From JAJFHI01 sp050633705 (lineage in GTDB: Bacteria > Pseudomonadota > Alphaproteobacteria > Rhizobiales > Hyphomicrobiaceae): a stretch of 64,000 nucleotides of DNA. The notes below the pieces were generated by a model that worked only from the letters and a program-made list of their open reading frames with translations, was not told the DNA's origin and did not search any database. The position numbers and the translations under genes are program-made. Shown here one piece after another: positions 16,493 through 27,329 of this stretch; the stretch's first letter is position 1; each line of letters opens with the position of its first letter. Location of the stretch: the NCBI GenBank assembly GCA_050633705.1, contig JBOEGZ010000012.1, positions 102,717-166,716 on the forward strand, written 5' to 3'.

Positions 16493-17608
16493 TTAGGCAG
16501 CGAGCTTGACGAGTTCGGCCAAAATGGCGTCACCCATGCCATCTGTTCCGACTTGTGTCATGCCGTCTTGCATGATGTCGCCGGTCCGCAAACCGCTTTC
16601 GAGAACTTTCGCAATCGCTGCATCAACAAGATCAGCTTCTGGCGCCATATCGAGCGAGTAACGCAGGGCCATCGCAAAACTGGCAATTGTGGCGATCGGA
16701 TTGGCGAGGTTTTGCCCGGCGATGTCAGGTGCTGAGCCATGGACGGGTTCGTAGAGCGCTTTACGACGACCGGTATTGGCGTCAGGAGCGCCAAGCGACG
16801 CCGATGGCAACATGCCAAGAGAACCCGTTAGCATCGCAGCCGCATCCGACAGCACATCGCCAAATAGATTGTCCGTTACAATAACGTCGAATTGTTTTGG
16901 ATTGCGCACCAATTGCATGGCGCAATTGTCAGCCAAGATGTGTTCAAGTTCGACGTCACCCCCGTCCGACTTGTGAGTTTGGGTCACAACTTCGTTCCAC
17001 AACACGCCGGTGCGCATGACGTTTCTTTTTTCAGCAGAATGCAGTTTTTTGTTGCGTTTTCTCGCTAGATCTATGGCGACGCGCGTGATGCGTTGAATCT
17101 CACTTGTTGTGTATAGGGTCGTGTCAACAGCGCGCTTTTCTCCATTCTCCAGCGTTACGACTTCCTTTGGTTCGCCAAAGTATGTGCCGCCTGTTAATTC
17201 GCGCACGATAAGTATATCGAGACCTTCAACTAGTTCACGTTTCAATGACGATGCATCTGCCAGCGCCGGGTAGCAAATTGCTGGGCGGAGATTGGCGAAC
17301 AGATCGAGGTCTTTTCTCAAACGCAAAAGACCAGCCTCGGGGCGGATTTCGTAAGGAACGTCATCCCATTTCGGTCCGCCAACTGCCCCAAAGATAATGG
17401 CATCGGCGGCGTTGGCTTTTGCCATCGTCTCATCCGTGACGGCAACGTTGTGAGCATCGATGCAGGCGCCACCGACAAGGTCGGACTCGGATGCAAATGT
17501 ATTGTCGCCATTGCGATCGTTGAAAAATGCGATCACACGTTCGACTTGGGCCATGGCTTCCACACCAATGCCATCCCCAGGCAGCAACAGCAGGTTATGC
17601 ATCGTCAT
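16493..17608 (-). CDS. leuB: 3-isopropylmalate dehydrogenase
   Basis: NAD-dependent oxidative decarboxylation of 3-isopropylmalate in leucine synthesis. The substrate loop with [18 protein letters not shown], the [11 protein letters not shown] block, the catalytic Tyr/Lys region ([12 protein letters not shown]) and the metal-binding [17 protein letters not shown] are all present, and the NAD loop [17 protein letters not shown] is intact. Length 371 matches the family. The other leucine genes, leuD and leuC, lie far upstream on the same strand (44.6 and 56.7 kb), although these are usually close together in relatives. Confidence 0.97.
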   Translation of the reverse strand: MTMHNLLLLPGDGIGVEAMAQVERVIAFFNDRNGDNTFASESDLVGGACIDAHNVAVTDETMAKANAADAIIFGAVGGPKWDDVPYEIRPEAGLLRLRKDLDLFANLRPAICYPALADASSLKRELVEGLDILIVRELTGGTYFGEPKEVVTLENGEKRAVDTTLYTTSEIQRITRVAIDLARKRNKKLHSAEKRNVMRTGVLWNEVVTQTHKSDGGDVELEHILADNCAMQLVRNPKQFDVIVTDNLFGDVLSDAAAMLTGSLGMLPSASLGAPDANTGRRKALYEPVHGSAPDIAGQNLANPIATIASFAMALRYSLDMAPEADLVDAAIAKVLESGLRTGDIMQDGMTQVGTDGMGDAILAELVKLAA

Positions 17609-17698
17609 TGTTGTTCATTCCGTTTTATTTTCGCCCAGCACGTCCAGCGCGGCGATGTTGATCATTTCGTGTTGTAAGCTTCGCACAGATCTTGTCGG

Positions 17699-18325
17699 TT
17701 ACGATCCATTGTCGAGGTCTTGGCGGTCCATCACGCTTCCATCTTCATTTAAGCGATAGACAATTGGCACACCGGTTGCGACCTCCTGAGCCAGAATTTC
17801 TTCAGGCGTGAAATCTTGAAGGTGTTTGATCAAGGCACGCAGAGAGTTTCCGTGAGCAGCGATGACAACATTGCGGCCAGTCTTAAGCAGCGGCCAGATT
17901 TCGCTTGTGTAATAAGGCACAACGCGGTCGCCGGTGTCTTTAAGGCTTTCCCCGCCAGGTGGGCGGACATCATAACTGCGGCGCCATTCATGGATTTGTT
18001 CTTTGCCCCATTTCTCAGCGGCGTCAGCCTTGTTCAGGCCTGCGAGATCACCATAATCACGTTCATTGAGGGCTTGGTTTCGGATCGTTTTAAGATCGCC
18101 CTGGCCAAGCTCGGATAGCATCAATTCAAGTGTGTGGTTGGCGCGTTTCAACACGCTCGTGAAAGCGATATCAAATTTTAAGTCGCGTTCTTTGAGGAGT
18201 TTGCCCGCTCGCGTTGCTTCGCGAATCCCAAGTTCTGTTAGGCCCGGATCGCGCCACCCCGTAAACAAGTTTTTTTCATTCCATTCGCTTTGGCCATGAC
18301 GAACCAGCACAAGAACGTTTTCCAT
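17699..18325 (-). CDS. gpmA: 2,3-bisphosphoglycerate-dependent phosphoglycerate mutase
   Basis: Interconverts 3- and 2-phosphoglycerate in glycolysis and gluconeogenesis through a phosphohistidine. The catalytic RHGQSEWN motif is near residue 8, with [13 protein letters not shown] after it, the acid/base Glu in [14 protein letters not shown] and the second His in [14 protein letters not shown]. At 208 residues it is the short alphaproteobacterial form. ATG 18325 has AGGAAA upstream; TTG 18343 is less likely. It lies 72 bases downstream of dapB on the same strand, a familiar rhizobial pairing. Confidence 0.96.
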   Translation of the reverse strand: MENVLVLVRHGQSEWNEKNLFTGWRDPGLTELGIREATRAGKLLKERDLKFDIAFTSVLKRANHTLELMLSELGQGDLKTIRNQALNERDYGDLAGLNKADAAEKWGKEQIHEWRRSYDVRPPGGESLKDTGDRVVPYYTSEIWPLLKTGRNVVIAAHGNSLRALIKHLQDFTPEEILAQEVATGVPIVYRLNEDGSVMDRQDLDNGS

Positions 18326-18397
18326 CGTCAGTCGTTTCCTCAAAGTGCAAATAAAAAGATGTTCGTTTCCGCAGCGGTGTGCCGCAAAGGCACGCTG

Positions 18398-19204
18398 CTA
18401 AATCCCGAGAACGTTTTTCATTGAAAAGAGACCTGGACCTTTTCCCTGTCCCCAAAGTGCGGCTTTGACAGCGCCCCTGGCGAAAATCGATCGATCCCCT
18501 GCCATGTGCGTCAGTTCAATGCGCTCGCCGTCACCGGCGAAGATCACAGTGTGATCGCCGACGACAGAGCCACCGCGTAAGGCTTGCAGGCCAATGGTGC
18601 CGCGTTTGCGTTCACCGGTAATTCCGTCGCGAGCACGAACGGCCTTCTCAGATAGTGAGATGTCGCGCCCTTTTGCTGCAGCATCTGCGAGCATTAGCGC
18701 TGTTCCCGATGGCGCATCGACTTTATGTCGGTGGTGCATTTCAACAATCTCGATATCGAAATCTTCATCCAACGCGGCAGCTACTTTTTCCGTCAGTGCT
18801 GTGAGTAGATTGACGCCCAGGCTCATGTTGCCAGCTTTAACAATGGTTGCGTGTCGCGCTGCTGCCTCGATTGCGGCTTCGTCTTGGGCGCTAAACCCGG
18901 TCGTTCCGATGATGTGGACAATACGGGCGTTGGCTGCAAGACCAGCAAATTCAACGCTCGCTTTCGGAGTGGTAAAATCGAGAATTGCGTCAACCTTGGT
19001 GCAAAGCTCCAAGGCATCGCTTGTTACAACCGTGCCGATTTCCCCGATACCGGCCAGGATACCAAGATCGCTGCCTAAAGCTGGATTGCCGTCAGGTTCG
19101 ATGCCGCCGGCGATCGTACAGCCATTTTGCGCGTTGACCGCATTTAACAGTGCGCGCCCCATACGGCCAGCAGCGCCCATCACGGCAATTCGAATATCAC
19201 TCAT
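18398..19204 (-). CDS. dapB: 4-hydroxy-tetrahydrodipicolinate reductase
   Basis: NAD(P)H-dependent reductase of the lysine/diaminopimelate pathway. The start at 19204 is fixed by TGAGG seven bases upstream and by the nucleotide-binding loop that follows at once ([12 protein letters not shown]). The catalytic region reads [19 protein letters not shown], with the His pair and Lys in place, and [16 protein letters not shown] follows. Length 268 is standard. The frame is open 59 codons further upstream, but that segment has no family resemblance. It is probably cotranscribed with gpmA. Confidence 0.97.
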   Translation of the reverse strand: MSDIRIAVMGAAGRMGRALLNAVNAQNGCTIAGGIEPDGNPALGSDLGILAGIGEIGTVVTSDALELCTKVDAILDFTTPKASVEFAGLAANARIVHIIGTTGFSAQDEAAIEAAARHATIVKAGNMSLGVNLLTALTEKVAAALDEDFDIEIVEMHHRHKVDAPSGTALMLADAAAKGRDISLSEKAVRARDGITGERKRGTIGLQALRGGSVVGDHTVIFAGDGERIELTHMAGDRSIFARGAVKAALWGQGKGPGLFSMKNVLGI

Positions 19205-19482
19205 GTCAGACCTCAGAACGCTCAACGGATGTTGAGCAAAGGAGGAACGGCGATCCTGTTTGACTGAGAAAGTTTTGAAGTCCGCCAGTCCGGGTAATAG
19301 GCAGCGATTTCGGTCCAGCGAACAGGCACCGAAGGGCCGCTGCCCTTTGTAAGTGTGACGGGGTATACCAACAGTGGGCAAAGACTGGAACCCATGGAGG
19401 GGCTGGTTTTGGTTGAATATCGAGAACAGGAGAAAACCACGTTGTTTTGCCCCCTTAAACGGGCTCGAAAATCATCAACGGC

Positions 19483-20010
19483 TTACTTTGCGGCGCGTTC
19501 GATCGCTTCAACAAGCAATTTTTTTCCCTCAGTGGCGTCGCCCCAGTGATCGATTTTAACCCACTTATTGGGTTCTAGATCTTTGTAATGAGCAAAGAAG
19601 TGCTCGATCTGGCTGACCGTGATCTCTGGCAAGTCTGTGTAATTTTCGATTTTCTCATACCGTTTGGTCAATTTTGTCGATGGGACCGCGATCAATTTCT
19701 CGTCGCCACCTCCATCGTCTTCCATCACCATGACGCCAACCACACGGCAGTTTATTACTCCGCCAGGCACGATCGCACGTGTGCTGCAAACAAGTACATC
19801 GATTGGATCTCCGTCTGCCGACATTGTGTGTGGTACGAAGCCGTAATTTCCCGGGTATCGCATCGGCGTGTAGAGGAAACGATCGACGACGAGTGTGCCG
19901 GCTTCTTTGTCCAGTTCATATTTGATTGGCTCACCGCCCACGGGCACTTCAATAATGACGTTGATATCTTCTGGCGGATTGTCGCCAATAGTGATTGCGT
20001 CGATGCGCAT
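19483..20010 (-). CDS. ppa: Inorganic pyrophosphatase
   Basis: Soluble family I enzyme that hydrolyses pyrophosphate to drive biosynthesis. It carries the substrate-binding Lys and Arg ([28 protein letters not shown]) and the metal-binding aspartates in DGDPIDVLV, with a later KLIAVPS block. Length 175 equals E. coli Ppa. The 278 bases between it and dapB hold no gene. It appears to stand alone. Confidence 0.97.
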   Translation of the reverse strand: MRIDAITIGDNPPEDINVIIEVPVGGEPIKYELDKEAGTLVVDRFLYTPMRYPGNYGFVPHTMSADGDPIDVLVCSTRAIVPGGVINCRVVGVMVMEDDGGGDEKLIAVPSTKLTKRYEKIENYTDLPEITVSQIEHFFAHYKDLEPNKWVKIDHWGDATEGKKLLVEAIERAAK

Positions 20011-20212
20011 TGCGAGAAACTCCGGAGTGTCGTTTTAAGGAATAGAAATTTCAATTCTGCGTTGTTGTTACGCCTTGTCGAATAATGAGCAAGAGGCGAT
20101 TTGTCCTGTCGCGGTTTGGCAAACGGGCTTGGTTATAAACGATCTGCGAAGCCGATTGTGGAAGGTGAAAGTAGAGCCTTAAAAGGCCATGCAATACAAG
20201 AAAATGACCAAA

Positions 20213-20722
20213 TTAGTTCCAAGTCAGGGCGACTTTTTCAAGTCGTGCGCGACCAATACGATCAATGGTCGTGGCAATAGGCCGACCGCCGCGGCGCCAA
20301 TAAAAATCGATGGCCGATGTGTTATCGCTCAGAGCCCATAAAATGAGGCCGTTATAACTGCGTTGATCAAGTTGATATCGGCACGACTCAAACAACAGCT
20401 CGCCAAAGCCTAAGCATTGGTGTGTTGGCGCGATGTAAAGCTCATAGATCTCACCTTGATATTTTCCACGATTGCGGGCCGGACCAAAGGTCGCGTAACC
20501 AACGATTTTCCCATCAACTTCTAGGACGGTGACAGACTCACCTGCAGAAATAACCCGGCTCCACCATTTTGGTGTTCTGCGGCGTATCAATAGGTCGAGA
20601 TGGAGATGGGGGATGATACCCGTGTAGGCGTGTCGCCAAGATGCAGCAAATACGCTCACCAACGCTTCTGCGTCAGCCCGTCGTGCAGCTCGTACGCCGA
20701 CATGTGAACTCGCACCTAACAT
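20213..20722 (-). CDS. GNAT family N-acetyltransferase
   Basis: Single-domain acetyl-CoA-dependent acetyltransferase. The acetyl-CoA loop is QCLGFGELLF (about residue 110), after the strand GEIYELYIAPTHQ. A C-terminal strand with SAIDFYWRRGGRP is typical of the family. The N-terminal block with SWRHAYTGIIP resembles acyltransferases often annotated RimI-like. The substrate cannot be predicted. The start follows VGVRAARRADAEAL-type family beginnings closely. Confidence 0.9.
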   Translation of the reverse strand: MLGASSHVGVRAARRADAEALVSVFAASWRHAYTGIIPHLHLDLLIRRRTPKWWSRVISAGESVTVLEVDGKIVGYATFGPARNRGKYQGEIYELYIAPTHQCLGFGELLFESCRYQLDQRSYNGLILWALSDNTSAIDFYWRRGGRPIATTIDRIGRARLEKVALTWN

Positions 20723-20858
20723 GCCTTGACTATAGCGCGCGTATTTTTTTGTGTGGGATTTTTATTTGGTGAATCTAAAAAATTAGAAACTGATAGTGAA
20801 CACCGTGAATTTTCAGGTTTTTTCGGGCTTGGTCTTGGGGTCTGTTGGTGTGCGTAAC

Positions 20859-20892
20859 AAAAAAAGCCTGGACCGCAATGGGCCCAGACTTT
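20859..20892 (-). terminator. Rho-independent terminator downstream of the phasin gene
   Basis: On the minus strand a TCTGGGCC / GGTCCAGG-type hairpin is followed by seven T residues, about 90 bases after the phasin stop codon. Confidence 0.8.
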
Positions 20893-20980
20893 CAAAGGAA
20901 ATTCCGCAATTTCGAGCCGTTGAAAGGTCTAAACGTTTAAACCCTCCAATTTTTGATCACTCGAGATAAACTGCCGCGTA

Positions 20981-21436
20981 TTAGTTGACAGTTTTGATTT
21001 GCTCAAAAGACTTCGTAGTCGCTTCGTTCATTGTTTCGAACGTCTGCTTGGAAACTTTTGTATAGAGTTCGAATAGTTCTTTTGTTTGCGCTGTCAATAC
21101 TGACATTTGCTGTTGGATAAAGTCAGCCTGAACGCGCGCGGCTTCTGGCAGTGTTTTCGAGCTTGCGACAGCCTGTGCAGCGTCGAAAACAGCTTCTGTG
21201 TTCACAGATGTGTTTTGGACCATTTTCTCGGCGATAGATTTCGTACCAGCTTGGGTTGCCAGAAGAACTTCCTCGACGACTTTAGCTTGGTCTTGGGCAA
21301 CAGTTGTCATCTTTGCATAAGCTTCGCGTGTTTTCGCGACGCTTTCTTCAGCCATCGCCTGGACGTTTTCAGGAATGCGTGCGTCTTTGGCTGCAGAAAA
21401 CATGTCTTGTGCCTGTTTAGAGAACTGGTCGTTCAT
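20981..21436 (-). CDS. Phasin family protein
   Basis: Amphipathic helical protein expected to coat polyhydroxyalkanoate granules. The start at 21436 has AGGAAA just upstream. The 151-residue product is almost entirely helical with heptad-like Ala/Gln/Lys patterns: NVQAMAEESVAKTREAYAKM in the first third and ADFIQQQMSVLTAQTKELFELY in the last. These match Phasin_2 proteins of Rhizobiales. No PHA synthase is in the window. A consensus-like promoter with an overlapping palindrome lies upstream, suggesting PhaR-type repression. Confidence 0.9.
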   Translation of the reverse strand: MNDQFSKQAQDMFSAAKDARIPENVQAMAEESVAKTREAYAKMTTVAQDQAKVVEEVLLATQAGTKSIAEKMVQNTSVNTEAVFDAAQAVASSKTLPEAARVQADFIQQQMSVLTAQTKELFELYTKVSKQTFETMNEATTKSFEQIKTVN

Positions 21437-21574
21437 AGGAATTTCCTTTCGATATTTCAATTGCATTGGCTGACAGATGTGAAACCAGTTTTGCGAAACG
21501 AGGTTCCAAATTTTGGCTGCTCAGCCGCCACAGTTTCTCAATTGAGTAAGTTTTGTTTGAAGCTCTTGAGTGGC

Positions 21575-21603
21575 AGTATAGTTCTAAAAATTTTGCAGTG
21601 CAA
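21575..21603 (-). promoter_or_regulatory. Sigma-70-type promoter of the phasin gene
   Basis: On the minus strand TTGCAC (21603-21598) is followed after exactly 17 bases by TATACT (21580-21575). Both hexamers are close to consensus. Transcription would start near 21568, giving a leader of about 130 bases. Confidence 0.6.
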
Positions 21604-21618
21604 CAAAATCTTGTTGCA
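21599..21618. promoter_or_regulatory. Palindromic operator overlapping the phasin -35 box
   Basis: TGCAACAA-AATC-TTGTTGCA is a perfect 8-bp inverted repeat covering most of the -35 hexamer, a classic repressor position. PhaR proteins bind TGC/GCA-rich palindromes in phasin promoters, so PhaR is the leading candidate. Confidence 0.5.
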
Positions 21619-21764
21619 GCATACGATTTACTTAGCCAACCTTTAAAAACTTATTAAAAACAGTAATTTAAACCAATGCTTCGCTCGTAATTTCCGATAA
21701 GTGCGATATCTCGCTTCGCGCCTGCACACAAAATGTAGAGACAACTCAGTGCATTGCAGAGTTT

Positions 21765-23111
21765 TTATGCAATCTGACTAAAGGTGTCCCGGTATCCCAT
21801 TGCAGAGCGGTCGAAAAGAATGTCGCGGGGTCTTAATGGCCGTGCCAAGGCCAAACCTTCAAGCGATCGACACCGTGATAATGCGACGTAAGCCTGTCCA
21901 TGCGCGAATGTTCCTCGACCAAGGTCGATATAGACCCGGTCCAGCGACAAACCTTGCGATTTATGGATTGTCAAAGCCCAGGCAAGACGCAGAGGAAGCT
22001 GTTTGAATGTGCCAGCAATGGTTTCGACGACTTTCTCAGCTGTCGTGTCATAGGCATAGCGGCGTTGTTCCCACTCCACGGGTTCAACCTCGTATTCTTT
22101 TCCCTTCACGTCAATCCAGACCTGCGTCTCGGTCAAACGCGAAACGCGCGCGATCGTGCCGTTGACCCAACGTCGATCAGCGTCATTGCGCAACAAAATA
22201 ACTTTTGCACCTTCCTTTAGGACAAGCTCAGTGTCGGTTGGTTGCGCCGACCTATTGAAGTCACCTGTCACTCCGGCTTGGTAGCTCATGGCCTCAGCAC
22301 TTAGGGCATCGAGGTAAGCAACGTTGATGCGTTGGGCTGCAGCATTGGTGGGCGTTAATATGACATATGGGTCGCCCTCACCCAGAGTCCGGATCGGATC
22401 GACGCGGTCGTTGAGAAGTTCGAGTTCGTCTTCGGTGATCTCACCATCGCGGACCTGGTTTAAAACGTTGACCAGCGTTTCGTCTTTTTGCCGGAAGACG
22501 TGGCTAAGCTCAACCAGCGCAGTGCCTGCACCGTCTTGCAAAGAGCTTACCGAGAAAAAGAAGGGCCCGCCAAATTCTTCATGCAGATGTCTTGCAACTT
22601 CGGCTTCCTGCACGACAGGTGGCAATTGATGCAAATCGCCAAAAAGGATCAGCCTGACACCGCCAAATGGTTCATCTGGGCGCCTGCGGTTGAGACGAAG
22701 AGATTTGTCGATCGCCCACATCATATCTGACCGCACCATCGAGACTTCATCGATAATGAGCAAATCGATTTTGCGCATAACGCGCCCATTGCGGCTGCGC
22801 TTGATGTCGTCGTACTGAATGAGGCGCGGTGGAAAGCCGAAAAAGGAATGGATGGTTTGTCCACCCACGTTGACGGCTGCCAAGCCTGTGGGTGCAAGAA
22901 CGACTTTCTCGTTTGGCACAAGTTCGGTGAGTGCCCTTAACAACGTGGACTTGCCCGTGCCAGCGCGACCGGTGACAAATAGGTGTCCGGTATCATTGAG
23001 GATGTAGTCGAGAGCGGCTTTGTATTCGTCTGTCGGTGTAATGTCCCCGGCCCACATGTCGTCGTCGTCAGACAACAATGTTTGCGATGGTTTCAGGGGG
23101 CGCTCAGTCAC
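21765..23111 (-). CDS. Pif1/RecD-like superfamily 1B DNA helicase
   Basis: ATP-dependent 5-prime to 3-prime helicase of the Pif1-like group. Motifs in order: Walker A GRAGTGKST (about 48), motif Ia LAPTGLAA, Walker B LLIIDEVSM, motif III FGDLHQLPPV, then the C-terminal ALTIHKSQGLSLD and AYVALSRC. The TIHSFFGFPP segment after motif Ia is characteristic of Pif1. At about 448 residues it is a compact single-subunit form without nuclease or replicase domains. GTG 23111 has AAGG seven bases upstream; TTG 23117 is the alternative. It lies 38 bases downstream of typA on the same strand and may be cotranscribed. Confidence 0.9.
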   Translation of the reverse strand: MTERPLKPSQTLLSDDDDMWAGDITPTDEYKAALDYILNDTGHLFVTGRAGTGKSTLLRALTELVPNEKVVLAPTGLAAVNVGGQTIHSFFGFPPRLIQYDDIKRSRNGRVMRKIDLLIIDEVSMVRSDMMWAIDKSLRLNRRRPDEPFGGVRLILFGDLHQLPPVVQEAEVARHLHEEFGGPFFFSVSSLQDGAGTALVELSHVFRQKDETLVNVLNQVRDGEITEDELELLNDRVDPIRTLGEGDPYVILTPTNAAAQRINVAYLDALSAEAMSYQAGVTGDFNRSAQPTDTELVLKEGAKVILLRNDADRRWVNGTIARVSRLTETQVWIDVKGKEYEVEPVEWEQRRYAYDTTAEKVVETIAGTFKQLPLRLAWALTIHKSQGLSLDRVYIDLGRGTFAHGQAYVALSRCRSLEGLALARPLRPRDILFDRSAMGYRDTFSQIA

Positions 23112-23149
23112 TCGCAAGCCTTCTCGTTTCGAATCTGTGACACCATACG

Positions 23150-24973
23150 CTATGCAACTTCAGATGCACGCGCCTTTTCATTGCGTTTGCGCTCATGCGG
23201 GCAGAGGTAGCGTTTGCGCAGGCGGATATTTTCTGGTGTGACTTCGACAAGTTCTGAATCCGTAATGTAAGCCAGTGCTTTTTCAAGCGACATCTTCATG
23301 GGCGGTGTCAGCTTCATCGCATCATCTTTGCCCGAGGCCCGGACGTTGGTCAGTTGCTTTCCTTTCAAAACATTGACCTCAAGATCGTTGTCGCGGTTGT
23401 GCTCGCCAACAATCATGCCCTCATAAACACGCGTTTGTGGACCGATAATCATTGGACCACGATCTTCAAGGTTGAACAGAGCATAACCAACGGCTTCGCC
23501 CGTCCCCTTTGAAATCAAGACGCCCGTGCGGCGTCCAGGGATCGGTCCCTTGAATGGTGCGTAAGAATGAAACAAGCGGTTTAGAACAGCAGTGCCGCGT
23601 GTATCCGTCAGCAATTCAGATTGATAGCCGAGCAGACCGCGTGTTGGCACATGCAGGACCAAGCGCTGGCGCCCGCCGCCGGAGGGACGCATTTCCAGGA
23701 GTTCTCCCTTACGTTCCGACAGCTTTTGCACAACGACACCGGAGTGCTCTTCATCAACGTCGATTATGGCCTCTTCAATTGGTTCCAGGCGGTTGCCGTT
23801 TTCGTCTTTCTTATAGACAACCTGCGGACGCGAAACGGTCATCTCGAAACCTTCGCGGCGCATATTTTCAATGAGAATAGCAAGTTGCAATTCCCCACGG
23901 CCGGCGACATTGAAACTGTCAGTGCCGTCGTGCTCGGTAATGCGGATTGCGATGTTGCGTTCTGCTTCTTTGAGGAGGCGTTCGCGAATGACACGGCTTT
24001 GTACTTTATCGCCTTCCTGTCCGGCAAACGGCCCATCATTGATGCGGAATGTCATCGACAATGTTGGTGGGTCGACCGGGTGAGCATCGAGTGGTGTCTC
24101 AACAGATGGATCGCATAGTGTGTCTGCCACGGTGGCAGTTGTCATACCGGCAAGCGCGACAATATCGCCTTGTTCGCCAACGTCGATCGACGTGCGCTCC
24201 AACCCACGAAATGCCAGGACTTTTGAGACCCGGAAGTTCTCAACGACCTTGCCATCGCGGTTGAGGGCTTTCATTTGCTGGTTTGGCTTTATGGTGCCAG
24301 ACGTGATGCGTCCGGTCAGAATGCGCCCGAGGAAGGGATCAGCTTCCAATGTTGTTGCCAGCAAAGTCGCCGGGCCGTCGTCGACCGTCGGCGGGGGAAC
24401 GTGATCAACGATGAGGTCGAACATTGGCGCCAAATCGTCTTGCGGTCCCTCCGGGTCCGTTGCCATCCAACCGCTGCGGCCAGAACCGAATAACACTGGG
24501 AAATCGAGTTGCTCGTCGCTTGCATCAAGGTTTGCAAACAAGTCAAAGATCTCGTTTAGCACTTCTTGGTGGCGTTCATCAGATCGATCAATCTTGTTGA
24601 TCGCAACGATCGGGCGCATGCCCTGTTTCAAGGCTTTTGAAACTACGAATTTGGTTTGAGGCAGGGGGCCTTCCGAGGCATCGACCAAAACAACAACACC
24701 ATCAACCATGTTCAAGATGCGCTCAACCTCGCCACCAAAGTCGGCGTGTCCCGGGGTGTCGACAATATTGATACGGGTATCTTTCCAAACAACAGATGTG
24801 CACTTGGCAAGAATCGTGATGCCACGCTCGCGCTCGATATCGTTGGAGTCCATTGCCCGCTCTGCAACCTGTTGGTTGTCACGGAATGCACCGGATTGCT
24901 TCAATAGTTCGTCGACGAGCGTTGTTTTGCCGTGGTCGACGTGCGCGATAATCGCGATGTTACGTAATTCCAT
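23150..24973 (-). CDS. typA: Ribosome-associated GTPase TypA/BipA
   Basis: Translational GTPase related to EF-G, implicated in 50S assembly and in growth under stress and cold. G motifs: [10 protein letters not shown] (residue 10), the switch I region with [21 protein letters not shown] and NKIDR. Domains II, III and V follow, and the BipA-specific C-terminal domain includes [24 protein letters not shown] and [16 protein letters not shown]. Length 607 is standard. The start coincides with the family N-terminus [11 protein letters not shown]. Confidence 0.97.
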   Translation of the reverse strand: MELRNIAIIAHVDHGKTTLVDELLKQSGAFRDNQQVAERAMDSNDIERERGITILAKCTSVVWKDTRINIVDTPGHADFGGEVERILNMVDGVVVLVDASEGPLPQTKFVVSKALKQGMRPIVAINKIDRSDERHQEVLNEIFDLFANLDASDEQLDFPVLFGSGRSGWMATDPEGPQDDLAPMFDLIVDHVPPPTVDDGPATLLATTLEADPFLGRILTGRITSGTIKPNQQMKALNRDGKVVENFRVSKVLAFRGLERTSIDVGEQGDIVALAGMTTATVADTLCDPSVETPLDAHPVDPPTLSMTFRINDGPFAGQEGDKVQSRVIRERLLKEAERNIAIRITEHDGTDSFNVAGRGELQLAILIENMRREGFEMTVSRPQVVYKKDENGNRLEPIEEAIIDVDEEHSGVVVQKLSERKGELLEMRPSGGGRQRLVLHVPTRGLLGYQSELLTDTRGTAVLNRLFHSYAPFKGPIPGRRTGVLISKGTGEAVGYALFNLEDRGPMIIGPQTRVYEGMIVGEHNRDNDLEVNVLKGKQLTNVRASGKDDAMKLTPPMKMSLEKALAYITDSELVEVTPENIRLRKRYLCPHERKRNEKARASEVA

Positions 24974-25223
24974 GGATAGTGGGATCCTGTTTCAGCGCTT
25001 TGGGCGCGCGCGGTGCTTTGTGCGCCGCGGAAGTTGCTGCCAGTTACCATAAACTCCTGATTACGACCAGCGTGCCAAATGCGCACTGGGTGGCGAGATC
25101 GCCGAATTGGCGGGCAACACGCTGAAAATATTCAATTTGCAGGAGATTTGCGACGCCATCAGTAAGAAGCGAGATCCGTTCGGAATTGGGACAGGCTGCG
25201 GGTGGGCGATGTGGGAACCAATC

Positions 25224-25760
25224 ATGTTTGAGCGCAACAGAGTAAACAGCGTCACGGCAAACCCGAAAATGGCCATACCGGTCGAAATTCAGTTGGCAGA
25301 TGGGAGAGAGCTGAAAGGCAAATTCTTTATCTCTTCGGCCTCCACCATCCGTGATGAATTAAACGGTCCTGACAATTTCCTAGAGTTCGAACCGTACCAA
25401 GGTGAGCGCCGCATGATGGTAAAGAGACAAATCTTAGATGTTAAATTCGTCAACGCACCAACGCCGCGAGGTCTTCCCAGTACCCTGCAGGAGATTGACG
25501 GATTTAACCCTTACGCAATTCTTGGCATCGAGCGCGAAACGCCGTGGGGAAAAGTACGCGCGCAATACGTAGCTCTGGCAAGGATCTATCACCCCGATAA
25601 TTACGCCAAAGCCAAACTACCAAGCGAGGTGTCGGACTATATGGCAGCGATGGCTCGGCGCATTAACGCGGCATTCGACGCAGTTGATGCACCGCGACGG
25701 GTTGTGAAACGAAAATCAAATGTCGCAAAGCCCGTTTACACGTCCCAACCGCGAGTCTGA
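25224..25760 (+). CDS. J-domain (DnaJ-like) protein
   Basis: Probable co-chaperone of DnaK. The C-terminal half contains a J domain (about 100-165) with NPYAILGI, the invariant HPD in ARIYHPDNY and a final helix MARRINAAFDAV. The N-terminal 90 residues form a separate domain (PVEIQLADGRELKGKFF, then LNGPDNFLEFEPY) found in alphaproteobacterial J proteins. The start is uncertain: ATG 25224 has GGGAA seven bases upstream, ATG 25209 is close behind, and the frame is open to 25107. It is convergent with argG. Confidence 0.85.
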   Translation: MFERNRVNSVTANPKMAIPVEIQLADGRELKGKFFISSASTIRDELNGPDNFLEFEPYQGERRMMVKRQILDVKFVNAPTPRGLPSTLQEIDGFNPYAILGIERETPWGKVRAQYVALARIYHPDNYAKAKLPSEVSDYMAAMARRINAAFDAVDAPRRVVKRKSNVAKPVYTSQPRV

Positions 25761-25819
25761 GTTGTCACGGCCGTGCTGGTTCACATAGCCAAACCATGGG
25801 AGGAAAATCGTGAGATTTT

Positions 25820-27067
25820 CTAAACTTTGCGGTTTCTGTTTGCCAAGGTTCTAAGCCTCAAAGCGTTTAAGCGAATGAACCCTTCAGCATCGGTTTGATC
25901 ATAAGCACCTTTATCGTCCTCGAATGTCACGAGTTCAGGTGAATACAAAGATGCATCGCTCTTGCGGCCTTGGGTGATGACATTGCCTTTGTAGAGTTTC
26001 AGCCGAACTTCACCACGCACATGCTCCTGGCTTTTGTCGATTGCCGCTTGTAACATTTCACGTTCTGGTGCGAACCAGAAGCCGTTGTAGATGAGCTCGG
26101 CGTAGCGTGGCATCAACTCATCTTTGAGGTGCATTGCGCCACGATCAAGTGTCAAACTTTCCATAGCGCGGTGTGCATGCAGCAAGATTGTGCCGCCCGG
26201 CGTTTCATAGACGCCACGTGATTTCATGCCAACGAAACGGCTCTCGACCAAATCAATGCGACCAATGCCGTTGTCGCGACCAAGATCGTTTAATGTGGCC
26301 AGCAACTTAGCAGGCGACATCAATTCGCCATCGATGCTGACCGGGTCGCCGTTTTCAAACCCAATTCTGATAATCGTCGGCTTATCGGGCGCTTCTTCAG
26401 GGCTAATGGTGCGCATGTAGACAACTGGCGGTGCGGCGACATCTGGGTCTTCGAGAACTTTGCCTTCAGATGACGAATGCAGCAGGTTTGCATCTACAGA
26501 AAAGGGCGCTTCACCTTCTTTGTCTTTTGCAACCGGGATCTGGTGACTGCGGGCAAAATCGAGCAAGTCTTCGCGACCTTTGAAGGTCCATTCGCGCCAC
26601 GGGGCGATAATTTTTATGTTGGGCTCGCAGGCATAGTATCCAATTTCAAAACGAACCTGATCGTTGCCTTTTCCAGTTGCGCCATGACATACCGCGTCGG
26701 CTCCCATTTGGTGCGCAATCTCGATTTGCCGTTTTGCGATCAGCGGACGCGCGATCGATGTGCCAAGCAGGTAAATGCCTTCATAGACTGCGTTTGCACG
26801 AAACATTGGAAACACGTAATCGCGTACAAACTCTTCGCGCAGATCATCAATGAAGATGTTTTCTGGCTTGATGCCGAGCATCAAGGCCTTTTCTCGGGCC
26901 GGTTCGAGTTCCTCTCCCTGACCAAGATCGGCGGTGAATGTGATGATCTCGCAGTCGTATTCTTCTTGCAGCCATTTCAAAATGATCGACGTATCAAGGC
27001 CGCCTGAATAAGCCAAAACGACTTTGTTGACCTGTCCGTGCTTTTTCGTTGCGCCTTGCGTCGTCAT
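25820..27067 (-). CDS. argG: Argininosuccinate synthase
   Basis: ATP-dependent joining of citrulline and aspartate in arginine synthesis. The PP-loop AYSGGLDTS is at residue 20, followed by [37 protein letters not shown] and the [20 protein letters not shown] block. Length 415 is typical. The sequence resembles the bacterial short-form enzyme. It is probably monocistronic; 262 bases upstream separate it from the next minus-strand gene and hold no gene that I can support. Confidence 0.97.
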   Translation of the reverse strand: MTTQGATKKHGQVNKVVLAYSGGLDTSIILKWLQEEYDCEIITFTADLGQGEELEPAREKALMLGIKPENIFIDDLREEFVRDYVFPMFRANAVYEGIYLLGTSIARPLIAKRQIEIAHQMGADAVCHGATGKGNDQVRFEIGYYACEPNIKIIAPWREWTFKGREDLLDFARSHQIPVAKDKEGEAPFSVDANLLHSSSEGKVLEDPDVAAPPVVYMRTISPEEAPDKPTIIRIGFENGDPVSIDGELMSPAKLLATLNDLGRDNGIGRIDLVESRFVGMKSRGVYETPGGTILLHAHRAMESLTLDRGAMHLKDELMPRYAELIYNGFWFAPEREMLQAAIDKSQEHVRGEVRLKLYKGNVITQGRKSDASLYSPELVTFEDDKGAYDQTDAEGFIRLNALRLRTLANRNRKV

Positions 27068-27329
27068 CTCAATCCCATCTTTCGATTTTGCAGTTTGGAA
27101 AGCTTTTCCCGTTCGAAACAGCCAAATACTCTTGGTGAACAGTCTCTATAGGAAAAGCCGGCCGCCGGACAAGGGCGTTTGTTGCCCCACGTTGGCTGCG
27201 AAGCTGTTGGATAATGGTGCCAACTTCCAGAACACGATAAGCGCGGGCGAATAATCGGTTTTTCTCTGATTCTGCTAAGATATAACGTATAAAGATGATG
27301 TGGGGCGAGGAATTGCTGCAGTTGTTGGC

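Larger units (their letters stand above)
21437..21764. other. AT-rich regulatory region upstream of the phasin gene
   Basis: This 328-base gap holds the phasin leader, its predicted promoter (21575-21603) and palindrome (21599-21618). The right half is AT-rich with no ORF or RNA gene that I can support. Confidence 0.5.

Noticed and set aside
19588..20085. Plus-strand frame opposite ppa
   Set aside because: Antisense to a clear pyrophosphatase gene; Cys/His-rich shadow composition.
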